From the NCBI GenBank assembly GCA_035772405.1, contig JAYKKM010000048.1, positions 3,587,501-3,651,500 of the forward strand: a stretch of 64,000 nt of DNA, given 5' to 3'. The stretch's first letter is position 1; the number at the start of each line of letters is the position of its first letter. The stretch comes from Chrysogorgia sp. JL179-B06 (lineage: Eukaryota > Cnidaria > Anthozoa > Scleralcyonacea > Chrysogorgiidae). Position numbers and translations under genes: made by a program. The notes under the pieces are model-generated. The model saw only the letters and a list, made by a program, of their open reading frames with translations. It made no database searches and was not told the origin of the DNA. This document shows positions 12,619 to 48,634 of the stretch, in pieces.

Positions 12619-12954
12619 CATTTCATGTAAGATGATGTATTGAACTTTTTAGGAATACATAAGGTTTCCGAATTTACATATTCTGTTCCTAAACTTCGTT
12701 ACCAAAAGACACTGAATTTAAAAATAGAACACGAAATTTGAGTGTCATTATCTTTACGAGTCGATTGCGTCACTTCGATGCTAACACTTCACTTGCCCCA
12801 CCCTAAATAATCATGGTCCCTTATTTAATAGTTGAGTCGGTTTTCTGTTCTCCATAGGGATGTATCCTATCATTATAAATTCATAGGGATGTATACATAC
12901 AGGCACATCCCTGATTTGTAGGGTGTGCATACAGATACATCCCTATCTGTATTT

Positions 12955-13598
12955 TTTTTAAATTTTATTTTATAAGCTTTGCCACATCTAGACTAGAGAA
13001 CAAATATTTACACAATAACATATACAAGACAATGGCAGGGTGTCCGCAACAGCTTTGGCCAATTACTGCGGTCCCTATGTAAACTAAACAATACACAGCT
13101 TATACATGTATATAGTTACAGATAATTACAATATACAAATACAGATACAAACTAGAAACAACATGAAAGTGGTTTTGTTAAGTCACGTGCCTGGTTGCAT
13201 TTAAGGCAAATTGTTTTCCAGGAGCGAGGGTCATCTAAATTGTAATTGTTTTCTAGAGCATAATGATAGTAATTGAGCAGTGAATTTTTAAAGGTTGTTA
13301 GAGTGATATATTTACTGATAATAGATTTTGGTAGTACATTCCAGATCCTTGTTGTCCTAATAGTATAAGATTTTTGATATGTCAGAGTGTTGGATTTCTT
13401 AATTTTGAATTGAAGGCAGTTGGGATCCACTGATCTTGTAATTTTGTTGTGAATTTGATGTTCTGGAAGTACTGAGTTAGACAGATTGATGATGCCACAA
13501 TTTGCTTTAAAAAAGAACAGCATGCCGAGATATTCGTGCCAATAACTTAATGGCAGGATATTTAGGACGGCAAGCCTTTGATTGTAATTGGTATACAT
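12955..13598 (-). pseudogene. LINE C-terminal fragment and 3' end
   Basis: A 148-codon open frame (13152-13598) is the end of a non-LTR reverse transcriptase: NYNQRLAVLNILPLSYWHEY at its start, a RTTRIWNVLPKSI block, then the DPRSWKTICLKCN-type ending. The 3' UTR and T-rich tail (on this strand, A-rich) reach 12950. Copies at 16975-17330 and 58225-58600 share the W/F-KSIC-x-x-CN-x-AR ending, so they belong to one LINE family. The frame is open but lacks the endonuclease and most of the palm domain. Confidence 0.8.
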
Positions 13599-13825
13599 CC
13601 TATGAATTTATAATGAGCAATATAATTGCCGTGGGTACCTGGTAGCGCCCCCAAGCTTTTGCCTATCTCAAGTAGCCTACGCTGAAGAAGAAGAAATACT
13701 TTATTTAAAGGGTAAACATCAATTATCGGTAACCCAATATTTTTCATAATGGCCGCTGGTTGCGGCAGCGCACCACACGAGAGAAAGACAAGCTTTTGTT
13801 ACAAAACCGTTATCACTTGCGATAA

Positions 13826-13936
13826 TCATTGTGCACTGCCTCTGAGCAAGCCACCTGCACCACCAAATTGATCGTCCATTCCATCCAGAAACTGATTTTG
13901 GTTGTTTGTATCTTGTTTAATGTCTTTAAGTATGTG
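13826..13936 (-). pseudogene. BET1/BET1L-like SNARE motif fragment
   Basis: The minus strand encodes DIKQDTNNQNQFLDGMD followed by a Gly/Leu-rich DQFGGAGGLLRGSAQ and a TGA. This closely resembles the central part of the R/Qc SNARE helix of BET1-like proteins (from family knowledge, a D-I-x-x-D-x-x-x-QN-x-x-LDGMD pattern). The heptad Leu/Met positions are kept. The next codons on another frame (TMIIASDN...) vaguely continue the alignment, suggesting a frameshift at the stop. No N-terminal half, no good splice acceptor and no C-terminal membrane anchor were found. Most likely a decayed processed copy or orphan exon of a Golgi SNARE gene. Confidence 0.5.
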
Positions 13937-14238
13937 GCTTATTACTTATTAACTAACTAATTACTATATTATTGATACTTTGTTCATGTAATATTAATGG
14001 TTCGAGGGCTTTTCAGTGTTCAAGGGCCGCGGATTCCTCAGGTCTTTATACGTTGAATTAAACTTTCTAAGACGGTTGGACGGGTAATTTAAACGTTGTT
14101 GAATTAAACAAATATTTACCGAGAAAGAAGACCATCTACACCAAATTTATAAATATTATTTTATGTGCATATAAATCAGCCTTTCGAACTTAGACCTTGT
14201 GTTTATAAATTCAAACGAATTTCACACAAGGTGGAGGC

Positions 14239-14311
14239 TAGCCTGTGTACAGCCTGAATATACACCTTTAATACATTATTACAGGTGTATATTCAGGCTG
14301 TACACAGGCTA
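14239..14311. mobile_element. 73-bp hairpin element with 9-bp target duplication, copy 2
   Basis: The same arms as 6680-6744 (TAGCCTGTGTACAGCCTG ... reverse complement), here with a slightly longer loop. The flanks are GGTGGAGGC on both sides (14230-14238 and 14312-14320). The flanks themselves belong to an older palindrome (AGCCTTTCGA ... TCGAAAGGCT, 14190-14335), so one palindromic repeat has landed in another. Confidence 0.8.
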
Positions 14312-14418
14312 GGTGGAGGCTCGAAAGGCTAATTTACATTCATCTTTATGTGGTCCAATGACAACGGAACAACCTCTCGCATAATAAAAATACGAGTCCA
14401 GCTCAAGATTCTTCTAAG

Positions 14419-15632
14419 TGTCATAACTCAAGCCTCAAATTTAAAAATTTCACTCCAAGGCCAAAAATGGCCTAGGACATTGTCTAATAATTTGCGTATC
14501 GTCGGCCATTTTTTTATTCACGTAGGCCAAATTTTTAATTGACTTAACGTAAAGTATACAACACCTTTGACCATGCCCAAGGCGAAAACGGACAGCCCAA
14601 ATGTAAAAATCACATTTTTGCATTTTTGTGACCACGCCATCCTTTTCATCGTATGCTAACCATTCACAGTTCCATTTTTTACGGTGCTTAGTCTTGCTGA
14701 TCTACCTTTAGCTTCTTTTACATTTCCCGTCTCAACAGCGTCTTCCGACGTAGGTGGCAGTGGACAGTTACGTTTAGGATTCAAATTTGGCGTATCGTTT
14801 ACGGTATTTGTGCGTTTCAAACCTGTATCAAACAATGACCTTTGCATCTTGACACATTTCGAAAGTAAAGCTATTATTACTAAAGGTAATACAATCTTCA
14901 AGAAAGCGTGCCAGGTGCGAAAGCGTTTGATGTTCAATTATCAGATTTTGACAGTGAGTGACTCCTCACTCCACGTGTATTAAATTTCGTGTTGTCATGG
15001 GATTCATGTGTTTGATTGGACCTAGTGTAACAAAAAGTCGAGTGTCGAGACAAAAAGTTGAGATTAGGAAAGTCTAGACCTTACATATAATTGTAATATA
15101 GTGTAACAATTACTTATATAAAACACAGTCAATTTATTCTCGCATGCGTGTGAATAATTTAACAACAATACAAGGAAATACTGTCATGTCAACACACTCT
15201 ATAATACGATTGGTTTCGGCGTGTAAAAAGCGCGATGCTTGCGGCGCAAAAACTCCAAAACAAGGCAGAACAAAACAATATCCCAAACCGCAAAATAGGC
15301 GCAAATATATTTAGTGCAAACATATTTCAACTCGACGATCATAAACCTTTTTATTTTCGAACCGCATTGGGGTCAAACTAGGGTCAAAGGTGTTCGACTT
15401 TTAACATAATTGAAATAAATTGATTAATATTGGCAAGTTTTAAACCTTGTTTTTGACAGCTAGATTTCCGCAAAATTAATTTCAAATAGGCAAATAACAT
15501 GCGGAATTGTATCTACGGCCAAAACTGGCCGCCGATATCAAGAAAAAATTCCGATATCTAAGGCCATTTTCTGGCTATCGTCGGCCATGGCCGCGATGTC
15601 CGCGACTAAATTTGAGGCTTGTAACTAAGACA
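14419..15632 (-). mobile_element. DNA-transposon remnant with transposase-like N-terminal fragment
   Basis: AAGCCTCAAATTTA near 14431 recurs inverted near 15607-15620, giving weak outer ends, and both ends are bordered by GGCCA-rich inverted blocks. On the minus strand (about 14937 to 14560) two frames join by a frameshift. They carry a QRSLFD start, a basic proline-rich linker, and a KKWNCEWLAYDEKDG block typical of the N-terminal region of hAT-derived or ZMYM-like proteins. No DDE catalytic core is visible. From 15633 to 16490 I see only AT-rich sequence without a recognisable gene. Confidence 0.4.
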
Positions 15633-16495
15633 AAGTCAAAATAAGTTAACTAATGTTTCATTGTTAACACTTAACGTACAGTAGCGCAATTAAGTAAACC
15701 GTTAACCAATCTGAGACGACAAGTGACAGAACAAAAGGTGACAAGAAAGTGGTGTGGAAGAGATATTTTCATAGAGATATTTTCATTGAGATGTTGGACG
15801 TTTGTAAATATATTGTTTATATAAAATTATTTTACTTGCGCTTATAAGAATCTTATTTTTGTCTTATGTTTTATATTTATAAAGAAAATAAAACATGTTT
15901 CAAAACTAGAAAGAGGTCGACACGGAATATTCCCAGGCGGTCATGCACCCATCGAAGTACTAACTCATCAAATTTTTTTGTATGGTTGATTGTGGACTAC
16001 GTCACAATCGAACACATTACGGAAGAAAGCGAAGTTCTTCGAGATCATTTTGCTTCACACGCTGCTTCCCTCGATTTTTTCCACGATCGGATAGGTATTG
16101 AACTACTTTTGTTGTTTATCTGAGCCATTGTTTACACTGAGCAACATTTTGGCAGTACTTACATGTAGATTTCATGTACTATACCAATTTGAACGAAGCC
16201 ATTCAATTGTGTTTCCACCGATTGATATTTTAGGCAGGTGCTATAATATACGAATATAAACGGGGCCATTGTGTTTGCATTGTCCTATATTTCGGTCAGG
16301 CGCTATTCTGCGTGAAGATTACGCACAAATCAAACAAAGTTAACTAAGTCATTAATTGTGCTCGTGTGTTAAAATATTCAAAGCGGCAAAGATAATTGTG
16401 CTTTGCCTGCTTATTTGCTGGGTAGCCTGCAAACCAGCCCACACACACAAGAGCGCCTGCGTTATCGATAAATGCTTGCACTCAAAATTAAGTTC

Positions 16496-16501
16496 TTTAT
16501 T
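16496..16501 (-). promoter_or_regulatory. Poly(A) signal of thymidylate synthase
   Basis: AATAAA on the minus strand, about 60 bp beyond the TAG stop of the thymidylate synthase last exon. Confidence 0.5.
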
Positions 16502-16561
16502 TTACAATACTTAACCATTCTAACAATTTACATTTAAAATACTGTAAACCACTCAAACCTA

Positions 16562-41659
<25,098 letters not shown>

Positions 41660-41824
41660 TTTAAATATCTATACCAACCAGAGAAATGAAAATATTTGAT
41701 TTGACCACGATACAAAAAACGTACAACAAATCGTTACAACATAAATTGCCGATGAGATTAAAGCAACTTTTACCACGTTTTCTCAAGAAGCTCATATACA
41801 ATTATTGGATGACGTTGAGCATGA

Positions 41825-41910
41825 TATCAAGAATTATCCAGACCGAGGTCAATGTTATCTGCCGAAGCCGAAGGCGGATAACATTGACCGAGGTCTGGAT
41901 AATTCTTGAT
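41825..41910. repeat. Palindromic repeat, GGTCTGGATAATTCTTGAT type
   Basis: Arms ATCAAGAATTATCCAGACC ... GGTCTGGATAATTCTTGAT of about 38 bp around a short loop. A single-sided relative lies at 51521-51584. It sits about 170 bp upstream of the TYMS start codon; a promoter role was not shown. Confidence 0.7.
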
Positions 41911-41989
41911 GTCATGCGTAAGCCGAATCGTTCAAAATCATTGTTCAAAATAGTCTTATTAAAAATATACAAACAAAGTGACAGTCTGG

Positions 41990-42195
41990 TAGTAATCTAC
42001 TACAAGCCACTTTTTATTTTGTAATTTTCGCGCGCTTTTCCTAGTGACGTCATCAGCGACCAATAATTTGTTTTTGTACACCTCCGTCCAATAATTATTT
42101 ATTATTCGACGGAAATGACGTCGCGCCTGCCGGACATTGAGAATTCACTGGAGTATGTTGACCAATAAGAAACGAGAATGAAGTTTGAATATATA
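41990..42195. repeat. Interspersed repeat shared, inverted, with 49288-49510
   Basis: Shares, in reverse, the blocks AAATTTTGTAATTTT-like, CCAATAATT..CACCTCCGT and GAGAATTCACTGGAGTATGTTGACCAATAAG (split here) with 49288-49510. Both ends are unclear. The rest of 42200-43020 is repeat-rich (CTAGTGGTCTAT palindrome near 42225-42300, TTGTCTATTTAACAATTAGACAA hairpin near 42718) without a gene. Confidence 0.55.
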
Positions 42196-43026
42196 ATATA
42201 ATACCTATTAGTATCAACCAACCAGTGGTCTATTACAAATTCGGTATTCTGGTTGGCTGAACTACTAGTGGTCTATTGGTGATAGACCACTAGTAGCGTT
42301 ATCCAATCATAAACCTTCTTATAACTGGAGTATTCCTATCCTGGCCAATCAGAAGCCACGACATATTCACGCTGCAAGCAAAACCTGAAATCTAGGCCAA
42401 ACATGGCGTCCGCTAAAATTTATATACGAGTGATGAAATCATGAAAACATTGGCCCGAAAGTAATGGAAAATTGTTCAGTTTGACATTTTCGAATGAGAA
42501 AATGAATTCGCTTATGCCTAAGGAGTATATCTACACCAATTTTGAAGCAAAGTAATTACAATCTCGTTTTTTGTGAGCGATTGACGTTTGTCATGTGCCA
42601 TCGAGCTACTCTACATTTTGAATGGGGAGACTTCTACAAACAAAAAGGTGAAACTATCTGAACATTTGGAACAATGTTTGATAAGACTTTTTTACGTTAA
42701 AGAAAGGTTCGCCCTCGTTGTCTATTTAACAATTAGACAACGAGTCCGAGTTGTCTATGAGCGAATACAGACAATGAGGACGAATAGACGACGGTTGAGT
42801 AGCCAATCAGAATGCAGCATTTGTAATGGACCATGGTCAGTTTCTACTAAGAGCAGATAGTCAACGAACTGCTCATAGAACTCGGGATCGTTGTCTAATT
42901 GTGAACTAGTACTAGTAGGAACTTACTAGTAGTCCAATACACTACTCGCTATCTAATGACCGAGAAATATCGAGTTTTTCGGAAAAAACAATGTTTATGT
43001 CTCGTTTTATAAAATAAAATAAAATA

Positions 43027-46000
43027 ATGAAGAAAGTGTTTGGTGGATATGTAAAAACCTATAGCATCAAGATCAACAATGAGAGAGATCCTCCTCAACA
43101 GCTCAGAAACGCACAGGGAGTTGTACGAGGACTCATCGTCAGAGAATTGGGTGAGAAAGGTGGGTTGAGATTCTCCCGAGCGATCAAGATTCGTTTCGAG
43201 AAGACAGACGGAATTCAAGTGAATGAGGATACCTCTTTCCTCAGCAAGAGTATGGTCGTCACAAATACGATTGACATCAGTGGTGATTTGGACAAGATGG
43301 AGCAACGTCTGATCAACAGGGTGGGCATTTGGGTACGAAATGGTTCTGGATGGGTTATTACAAAAGTCACAGCAGCTCACTATCTTAACCTTTCACCGTA
43401 CAAACCTCTTGCTGGGAGTTCGTATATCCCATTACCAAAGAAGCTACAAGCCTCCAAGAAGGGTCTGATAAACATTAAAAACAAGGATGATGAGTGCTTT
43501 AGGTGGTGTCATATCAGACGACTAAACGATCCCTTCGAGATAGAGTGTCCAAGATTGATAGGAGATTGGTGGATACGGCGTCACATTTCCTGTGGAGGAG
43601 AAGCACTACCCTAGGATAGACAGGTAGGACGATATCACCATCAATGTGTTTGGCTACGAGAACAAGACTTTCTACCCAATCTACGTTTCCAAAGAAATGT
43701 GCGAGACGAGGTTAGACGTCCTTTTTAATAAGTGATGGGGAGAAGAATCACTACGTCTACATCAAAGATTTTAACAGGATGATGTTTGGGACGACGTGTA
43801 AATAGACCAAGAAGCATTTCTGCAGATCTTGCCTCCAACATTTCAGCACCTCTGAGACCCTTGCAAAACACAAACCAATTTGCTTGGCTATCAATGGAAC
43901 GCAGGGGATAAATATGCTAAACCCAGGGAGTTCCATCAAGTTCCAAAACCACAAGAATCAGCTCCCTGTTCCCTTTGTGTCCTCTATGACTATCCAGACT
44001 TTGAGTCAGTGTTGAAGAAGGTTGATATGTCCTGTGGTACTTTCACAAGAAAGTTCCAAGAGTATGAGTGCTGTGGATACGCGTACAAGGTCGTTTGCTG
44101 CTACGACGACAAGTACAGTAGGCCGATCAAACTCTACCGAGGACAAGACGCCACCAAGAAGTTTCTGGAGAATATGGTGGAAGAGATCTCCTACTATAAC
44201 AGACACGCGGAGAACTTTCGAGAGCCTCTTCGTATGACAACCTCCAACGTCAACGTCTATGAGGAGGCAGAGACTTGTCACATTTGTGGGGAGGCTTCAC
44301 CACAGAGGATGATTTCACCAAGGTTATAGAGATCACTGCCACGTCACTGGAGAGTTTAGAGGAGCCGCACACAAGAAATGCAACATCAACTTTAGGTTGA
44401 CCAAGAGGATCCCAGTCTTCTTCCACAATCTTAAAGGGTGGAGATTGGTAACTTCACAAATGGAAAAGACATCAAGGCAATCCCATGCAACATGGAGAAG
44501 TACTTCATATTCTCGTTACAATCCTTAGACTTCAAACACAGCCTACAGTTTATGAACTCTGGGCTCGACAAGCTAGTAGCGAATCTCCCAAAGGATGAGC
44601 TCTTGATGATAGATAGATAGATACTTTATTTCAATTACTTGGCAGCGAAAAGGCTGAATTGCGTAATTTACAACAGTAAAAGATAAAATTAAAATATATA
44701 GTTAATATTTACATTAGTCATTAAGAGTATATGAATAGATAAAAAAAATGAATAAACATGAATAAAGAATAAAACAGATTAAACTTAAAAATATATATAC
44801 ACGTTATTGATCTATAGAACTGCAAGCAGCGGGTATGAATGTTCTCTTAAAACGGTCCGTGCGTGTCCTCTGAAGATTGAAGGTGCTTTTACGTCTTAGG
44901 TTATATTTGGCCACATGTCTGGTTGGAAGTAATTTATGTAGTTTATGCGAGGGATCAGATACAATTGAATCCAATAACTTGCTACACTGCTCTTTACGTC
45001 TGTCGTACAAAGGGCTAAGGTTACAAATATCTAAATTATGATGGTATGGCATTCCAGGCGATATAATAGATAGAGCTCTCTTCTGCACACGTTCCAAGTC
45101 ATCGTTCAAATAAGCAGGAAGAGAGTAATGGAAAACTGGAGAGCAGTACTCAAGGATTGGTTCCACACAGGAAAGGAGTTCAAGGAAGAGAGACTCAACC
45201 TCGTGTCTAGAAAGGGAGTCTACCCATCCATACGATTATATGGACAGCTTTTAGAGATTCCAGGAGGAGACACTTCCAGCAAAGGTATAGAGTTCTACAG
45301 CAAGCTGTATGACAACGACATCTCAGACAAGGACTATGAGCATGCAAAGAGAATATGGAGAGAGTTTGAGATGGGAAATATGGGCGACTACCACGATCTC
45401 TACCTCGAGACAGATGTTCTTCTACTCGCCGACGTTTTCGAGAGCTTTAGGAAAACACGTCATAGAAACTATGCAGGTCTAGACCCAGCTCACTACCTAA
45501 CATCTCCTGGACTCTCTTGGGATACCATGCTTAAGATGACAAAGGTGGAGCTAGGGCTCATCTCAGATGTCGACATGTACCAGTTTGTGGAAAAGAGGAT
45601 ACGTGGTGGGATCTCTTTTACAGCTCATCGCTATGGAAAGGCAAATAAAAGTACACGAAAGACTACAATCCTGACCAACCTACAAAACATATCTGCATGT
45701 ACCTCGACCCCAACAATCTCTATGGATGGGCCAGGGTCAGCACCTACCCACTGGAGGATTCAATTGGTTAGATCCCGGCAAGGTTGAGCTGGATAGGTTT
45801 ACCAAAGACTCAGAGGGTGGACTCCTTCTAGAGATTGACCTTGACTATCAAGAGGAGTTGCATGACCTCCACAACGAGTATCCACTAGCGCCAGAGAGGA
45901 TGAAGATTCAGGAGAACATGTTATCAGAGTACTCTAGGAGAATCGGTGCCATGTTTGGTATCTCCACAGGTGATGTTGAGAAACTTATGACAACGCTAAG

Positions 46001-46516
46001 GGGAAAGAAAAGTACGTCCTTCATGCTCATAACTTCCATGCATCCACAGTACGAGATTGAGACAGAGGATGCATACAAGGATTTATTCAAAGATAAGCTA
46101 AAGTTTGATAACTCTGACTATCCCAAGGAGTCACCCTTTCACTTCGTGGAGAACAAGAAGGTGATTGGAAAGTTCAAAGACGAGAGTGTTGGTGTTTCCA
46201 TTACAGAGTTTGTCGCCCTAGCCCTACGTAGCAACATCTATAGCTACATCAAGGAGAATGGGTCGGGTGACAAGAAGGCTAAAGGTATCAAGAGAAACGT
46301 CGTCGCCAAGCAAGTCAAGCGTGACAACTATAGGGATGTTCTATTTGGTGAGAGACAAATGAGACATACAATGAACACCATTTGGGGTGTCAACCACAAG
46401 ATTGGAACCTATGAGATAAACAAGGTCTCTTTATCTTGCTTTGATGATAAGAGGTACAGTATATATTGGATGAGATATCGTCATTTGCCTATGGGCACCA
46501 TACAATAGTGTTGTGA
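43027..46516 (+). pseudogene. Protein-primed DNA polymerase B of a Polinton/adintovirus-like element
   Basis: The frame opens at 43027 with a GYVKTYSIKINNERDP start, then RNAQGVVRGLI, GSGWVI and DDECFRWCHIRRLNDP. After breaks it resumes with KHFCRSCLQHFS (zinc-binding pair near 43815), HKNQLPVPFV, CGYAYKVVCCYDDKYS, and CHICGEAS. Beyond a LINE insert it continues with GDYHDLYLETDVLLLADVFE, an SPGLSWDTMLKMT block, RIRGGIS and motif A (LDPNNLYGWA), and ends with NKVSLSCFDDKRY and AYGHHT before TGA at 46514. The segment that should hold motif B (NSxFGK) and motif C (DTDS) is missing near 46020-46040. With several frameshifts and stops too, the polymerase is dead. Polintons are large animal DNA transposons related to adintoviruses. 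No terminal repeats or 6-bp duplication found. Confidence 0.88.
44609..45168 (-). pseudogene. LINE 3' end inserted in the Polinton polymerase
   Basis: The minus frame 45166-44804 is a non-LTR reverse transcriptase C-terminus (PILEYCSPVFHYSLPAYLND, LERVQKRALSII, RTRTDRFKRTFIPAA). The tail on this strand is A-rich and then (TATC)n (plus: GATAGATAGATAGATAC at 44607). Polymerase sequence is continuous across the insert (...LPKDEL before, TGKEFKEERL after), so insertion came after the Polinton. Confidence 0.85.
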
Positions 46517-46535
46517 TTCCAAGTGTCTAGAATCA

Positions 46536-47610
46536 CAATCGTTCACACGAGTAGATAGAGCTTGTCAGCCAAGAATCCACCACCTAGACCCATTCCTCCA
46601 ACGACGATGTTATGATACTTTTGCATCTCGGGTGTTGGTGTGTAGAAGTCGTCTATCTGAGGTTCTCTGGTGAATGTTCTACCTTCGAAATGGATCGTCT
46701 GGACTTTCCTGAGTATAGGTCGAGACTCTTGTTCGTCTCATTGATATCATTGTTTGCGTCAGACAAACGTTGGCGCAACTCTTGGATCTGATCTTTCTTC
46801 GCCACCTCGGATTCATACCAAAAATATTTTGCCCTCGCCAGGGCCGCATTAACCTCTGGTGAGGCCCTGGGCACTAGAAAATGTTGGGCCCTTGTTATGG
46901 GTCATCGTCTGTAGACTGTAGGAGGGGTGTCCTCCCTTTGAAAATTTTTGACATTTTTAAAACATGTTTTCAATGGCACATTTTATGATATTTAACATAT
47001 AAATTTTGTCCAAATTAGACTTTAATATATTAATTTGTAACCATCCACAGGAAAACATTTATTAACGCTAAATTTAAAAAGATAAACTGTAAGGTCAAGG
47101 ACAAAAGGAATACATTCTTATGTTGTTACGAGAAAATTTTGAATTTTTAGACGGCCAGGAGGCCATTTTAGGCTATTTTCTATTCTAACTTTAATATAAA
47201 ACATGCGTTACGAAAACAGTGATTTTGAACATTCTGAAAACAGTGACAATTCTCATGCTCGCGTCTGTTCAGTTCAGTTACGTAATTTACCGAAAAATCA
47301 ATATAGAATTTTAGTATAAATACGCGAGGTGATTATAGAAATCGCGTGCGCTGATTATACGATGTTGAATGATAAATATTTGTTTGAATTTACTGAATGA
47401 CTTATGACTGTTGATTATTTTTTGGGTCCCAAAAAATTTCGGGCCCCTAGGCACTTGCCCAGTGTGCCCATTGGTTAATGCGGCCCTGGCTCTCGCCAGT
47501 GTTTCTGGTGCCTTGTTGTGCCGTTTCGTCTCATCCAAGTAACCACCTTTATCGATCTTATTGAACAAATACGATGATGCCGAGAAAGACAGGGCAGCAA
47601 ATAATACCAT
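46536..47610 (-). pseudogene. Polinton-linked small membrane/coiled-coil protein gene, split by a MITE
   Basis: The gene starts with ATG at 47610: a hydrophobic FAALSFSASSYLFNKIDKGG stretch, then a charged KRHNKAPETL. After the 46839-47488 MITE it goes on with AKYFWYESEVAKKDQIQELR, a heptad-like coiled coil (QRLSDANNDINETN). After a frameshift near 46735 comes PQIDDFYTPTPEMQKYHN and a glycine-rich GGMGLGGGFLADKLYLL end, which may be a membrane segment. About 138 codons once the insert is discounted. It is convergent to the polymerase with only about 20 bp between stops, the compact layout of Polintons. I know no function for it; a virion or membrane role is a guess. Confidence 0.6.
46839..47488. 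mobile_element. hAT-type MITE in the Polinton small gene
   Basis: Ends CAGGGCCGCATTAACC and GGTTAATGCGGCCCTG. Flanks GCCCTCGC (46831-46838) and GCTCTCGC (47489-47496) form an 8-bp duplication with one mismatch. The interrupted reading frame can be followed on both sides, so direction and timing are clear. Confidence 0.85.
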
Positions 47611-47664
47611 TTACATGTATCTAAGAACGATATATTTGAGAGTCAGTGAGAAGAGACTCGTCAC

Positions 47665-47807
47665 AAAACCACCCGGCCAAAACAGTCGGGTGATTTCACC
47701 CCTTGATGAACGACAGTTAAAACCACTGCGGGGAAATGAAGCGGTGGTTCTGACCCAACATAAACGAGTATTCAAAACCACCGTTCCAAAACGGAACGGT
47801 GGTTTTG
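47665..47807. other. Three consecutive AAACCACC hairpins in the Polinton intergene
   Basis: Hairpins at 47665-47696, 47718-47749 and 47773-47807 all have an arm starting A(A)AACCAC and a partner ending GGTGGTTT. The third is perfect: CAAAACCACCGTTCC, loop AAAAC, then the reverse complement. The loops and inner stem bases differ while the AAACCAC outer stem is kept. They lie upstream of the 47610 gene start and downstream of the next minus-strand gene. Transcript-end hairpins are known in some large DNA viruses; a similar role here is inference. Confidence 0.6.
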
Positions 47808-47936
47808 ACCCAACATATCAACAGACGAAGAGCACTAGAGTCTTCTCCATATCTGAGAAGATTTATAGACTAGAATAAAGTATATCTCCATCCCAACATG
47901 TCGAAAAGAGCTTTGCAAACTCCATGATCTCTGGTC

Positions 47937-48402
47937 TTAAAGTGCCCCTGACATCAAATTTTTTATTTGCTTATTTGGAAGAACTTTTAAAACGATAAAG
48001 TAACTTCTTTTGACGATTTTCGTTTCTTCGCTTTCTTTTTGAGATATAACAGTTTGTTTGATATGCAAATGTACGGAATTTACGTCACACGTGCATAATG
48101 ACTTATTGGAGAAATGTGTGTATCTCTTTCATTCTCGAACGAAATCCTTTAAAATTGAGAGGATTGGTGTTATGGGAGAAACACACACACATGTTATTCA
48201 CACTTTAGTGTTTTTATTTGATGAACGCAAAGATATATAACATTCTCTGATAACTCATTATACATGTGTGACGTAAATTCCGTACATTTGCATATCAAAC
48301 AAACTGATATATCTCAAAAAGAAAGCGAAGAAACGAAAATCTTCAAAATAAGTTACTTTATCATTTTAAAAGTTCCTCCAAATAAGACAAGGGGCACTTT
48401 AA
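47937..48402. mobile_element. TTAA-type MITE in the Polinton block
   Basis: Ends AAAGTGCCCCTGACATC and GGGGCACTTT with TTAA on both sides. Long inner arms (TACGTCACACGTGCATAATG near 48080 against CATGTGTGACGTAAATTCCG near 48265; AAAGAAAGCGAAGAAACG repeated inverted) nearly meet in the middle. Confidence 0.75.
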
Positions 48403-48445
48403 GAGTGACTAACTCCTCTCTCTAGCTCTAACACTGGAGTCCATG

Positions 48446-48634
48446 TCAACACAAAAGTTGGTAGAGGATAAATTGTGTGTTGATGAAGTTTTTACGTTTT
48501 GCGTCTTTGAACTCTTTGTCAAATATGTTGGTGAGGTCGTCGAAATCGTCCAATAGCTTACTCTCGAGGTAAGACTTACTTAGCTTCCTATTGCTAACCC
48601 AGGGTAACCCTGTCAGAGTATGGTATTTCTCCAC
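48446..48634 (-). pseudogene. VLTF3-like transcription factor C-terminus (tentative), Polinton gene
   Basis: A 62-codon minus frame: TGLPWVSNRKLSKSYLES, LLDDFDDLTNIFDKEF, then KRKNFINTQFILYQLL. The last block resembles the conserved C-terminal FxN-xxFVLYxLL signature of poxvirus-type late transcription factor 3 proteins, which some animal Polinton-like elements carry. It is downstream in the same orientation as the 47610 gene. No zinc-binding N-terminal part is seen upstream (48640-48900), so the gene is truncated. A different Polinton protein remains possible. Confidence 0.4.

Noticed and set aside
13749..13872. ATG in a good context with a 41-codon Cys-containing frame on plus
   Set aside because: It overlaps, on the other strand, the BET1-like fragment and has no family features of its own.
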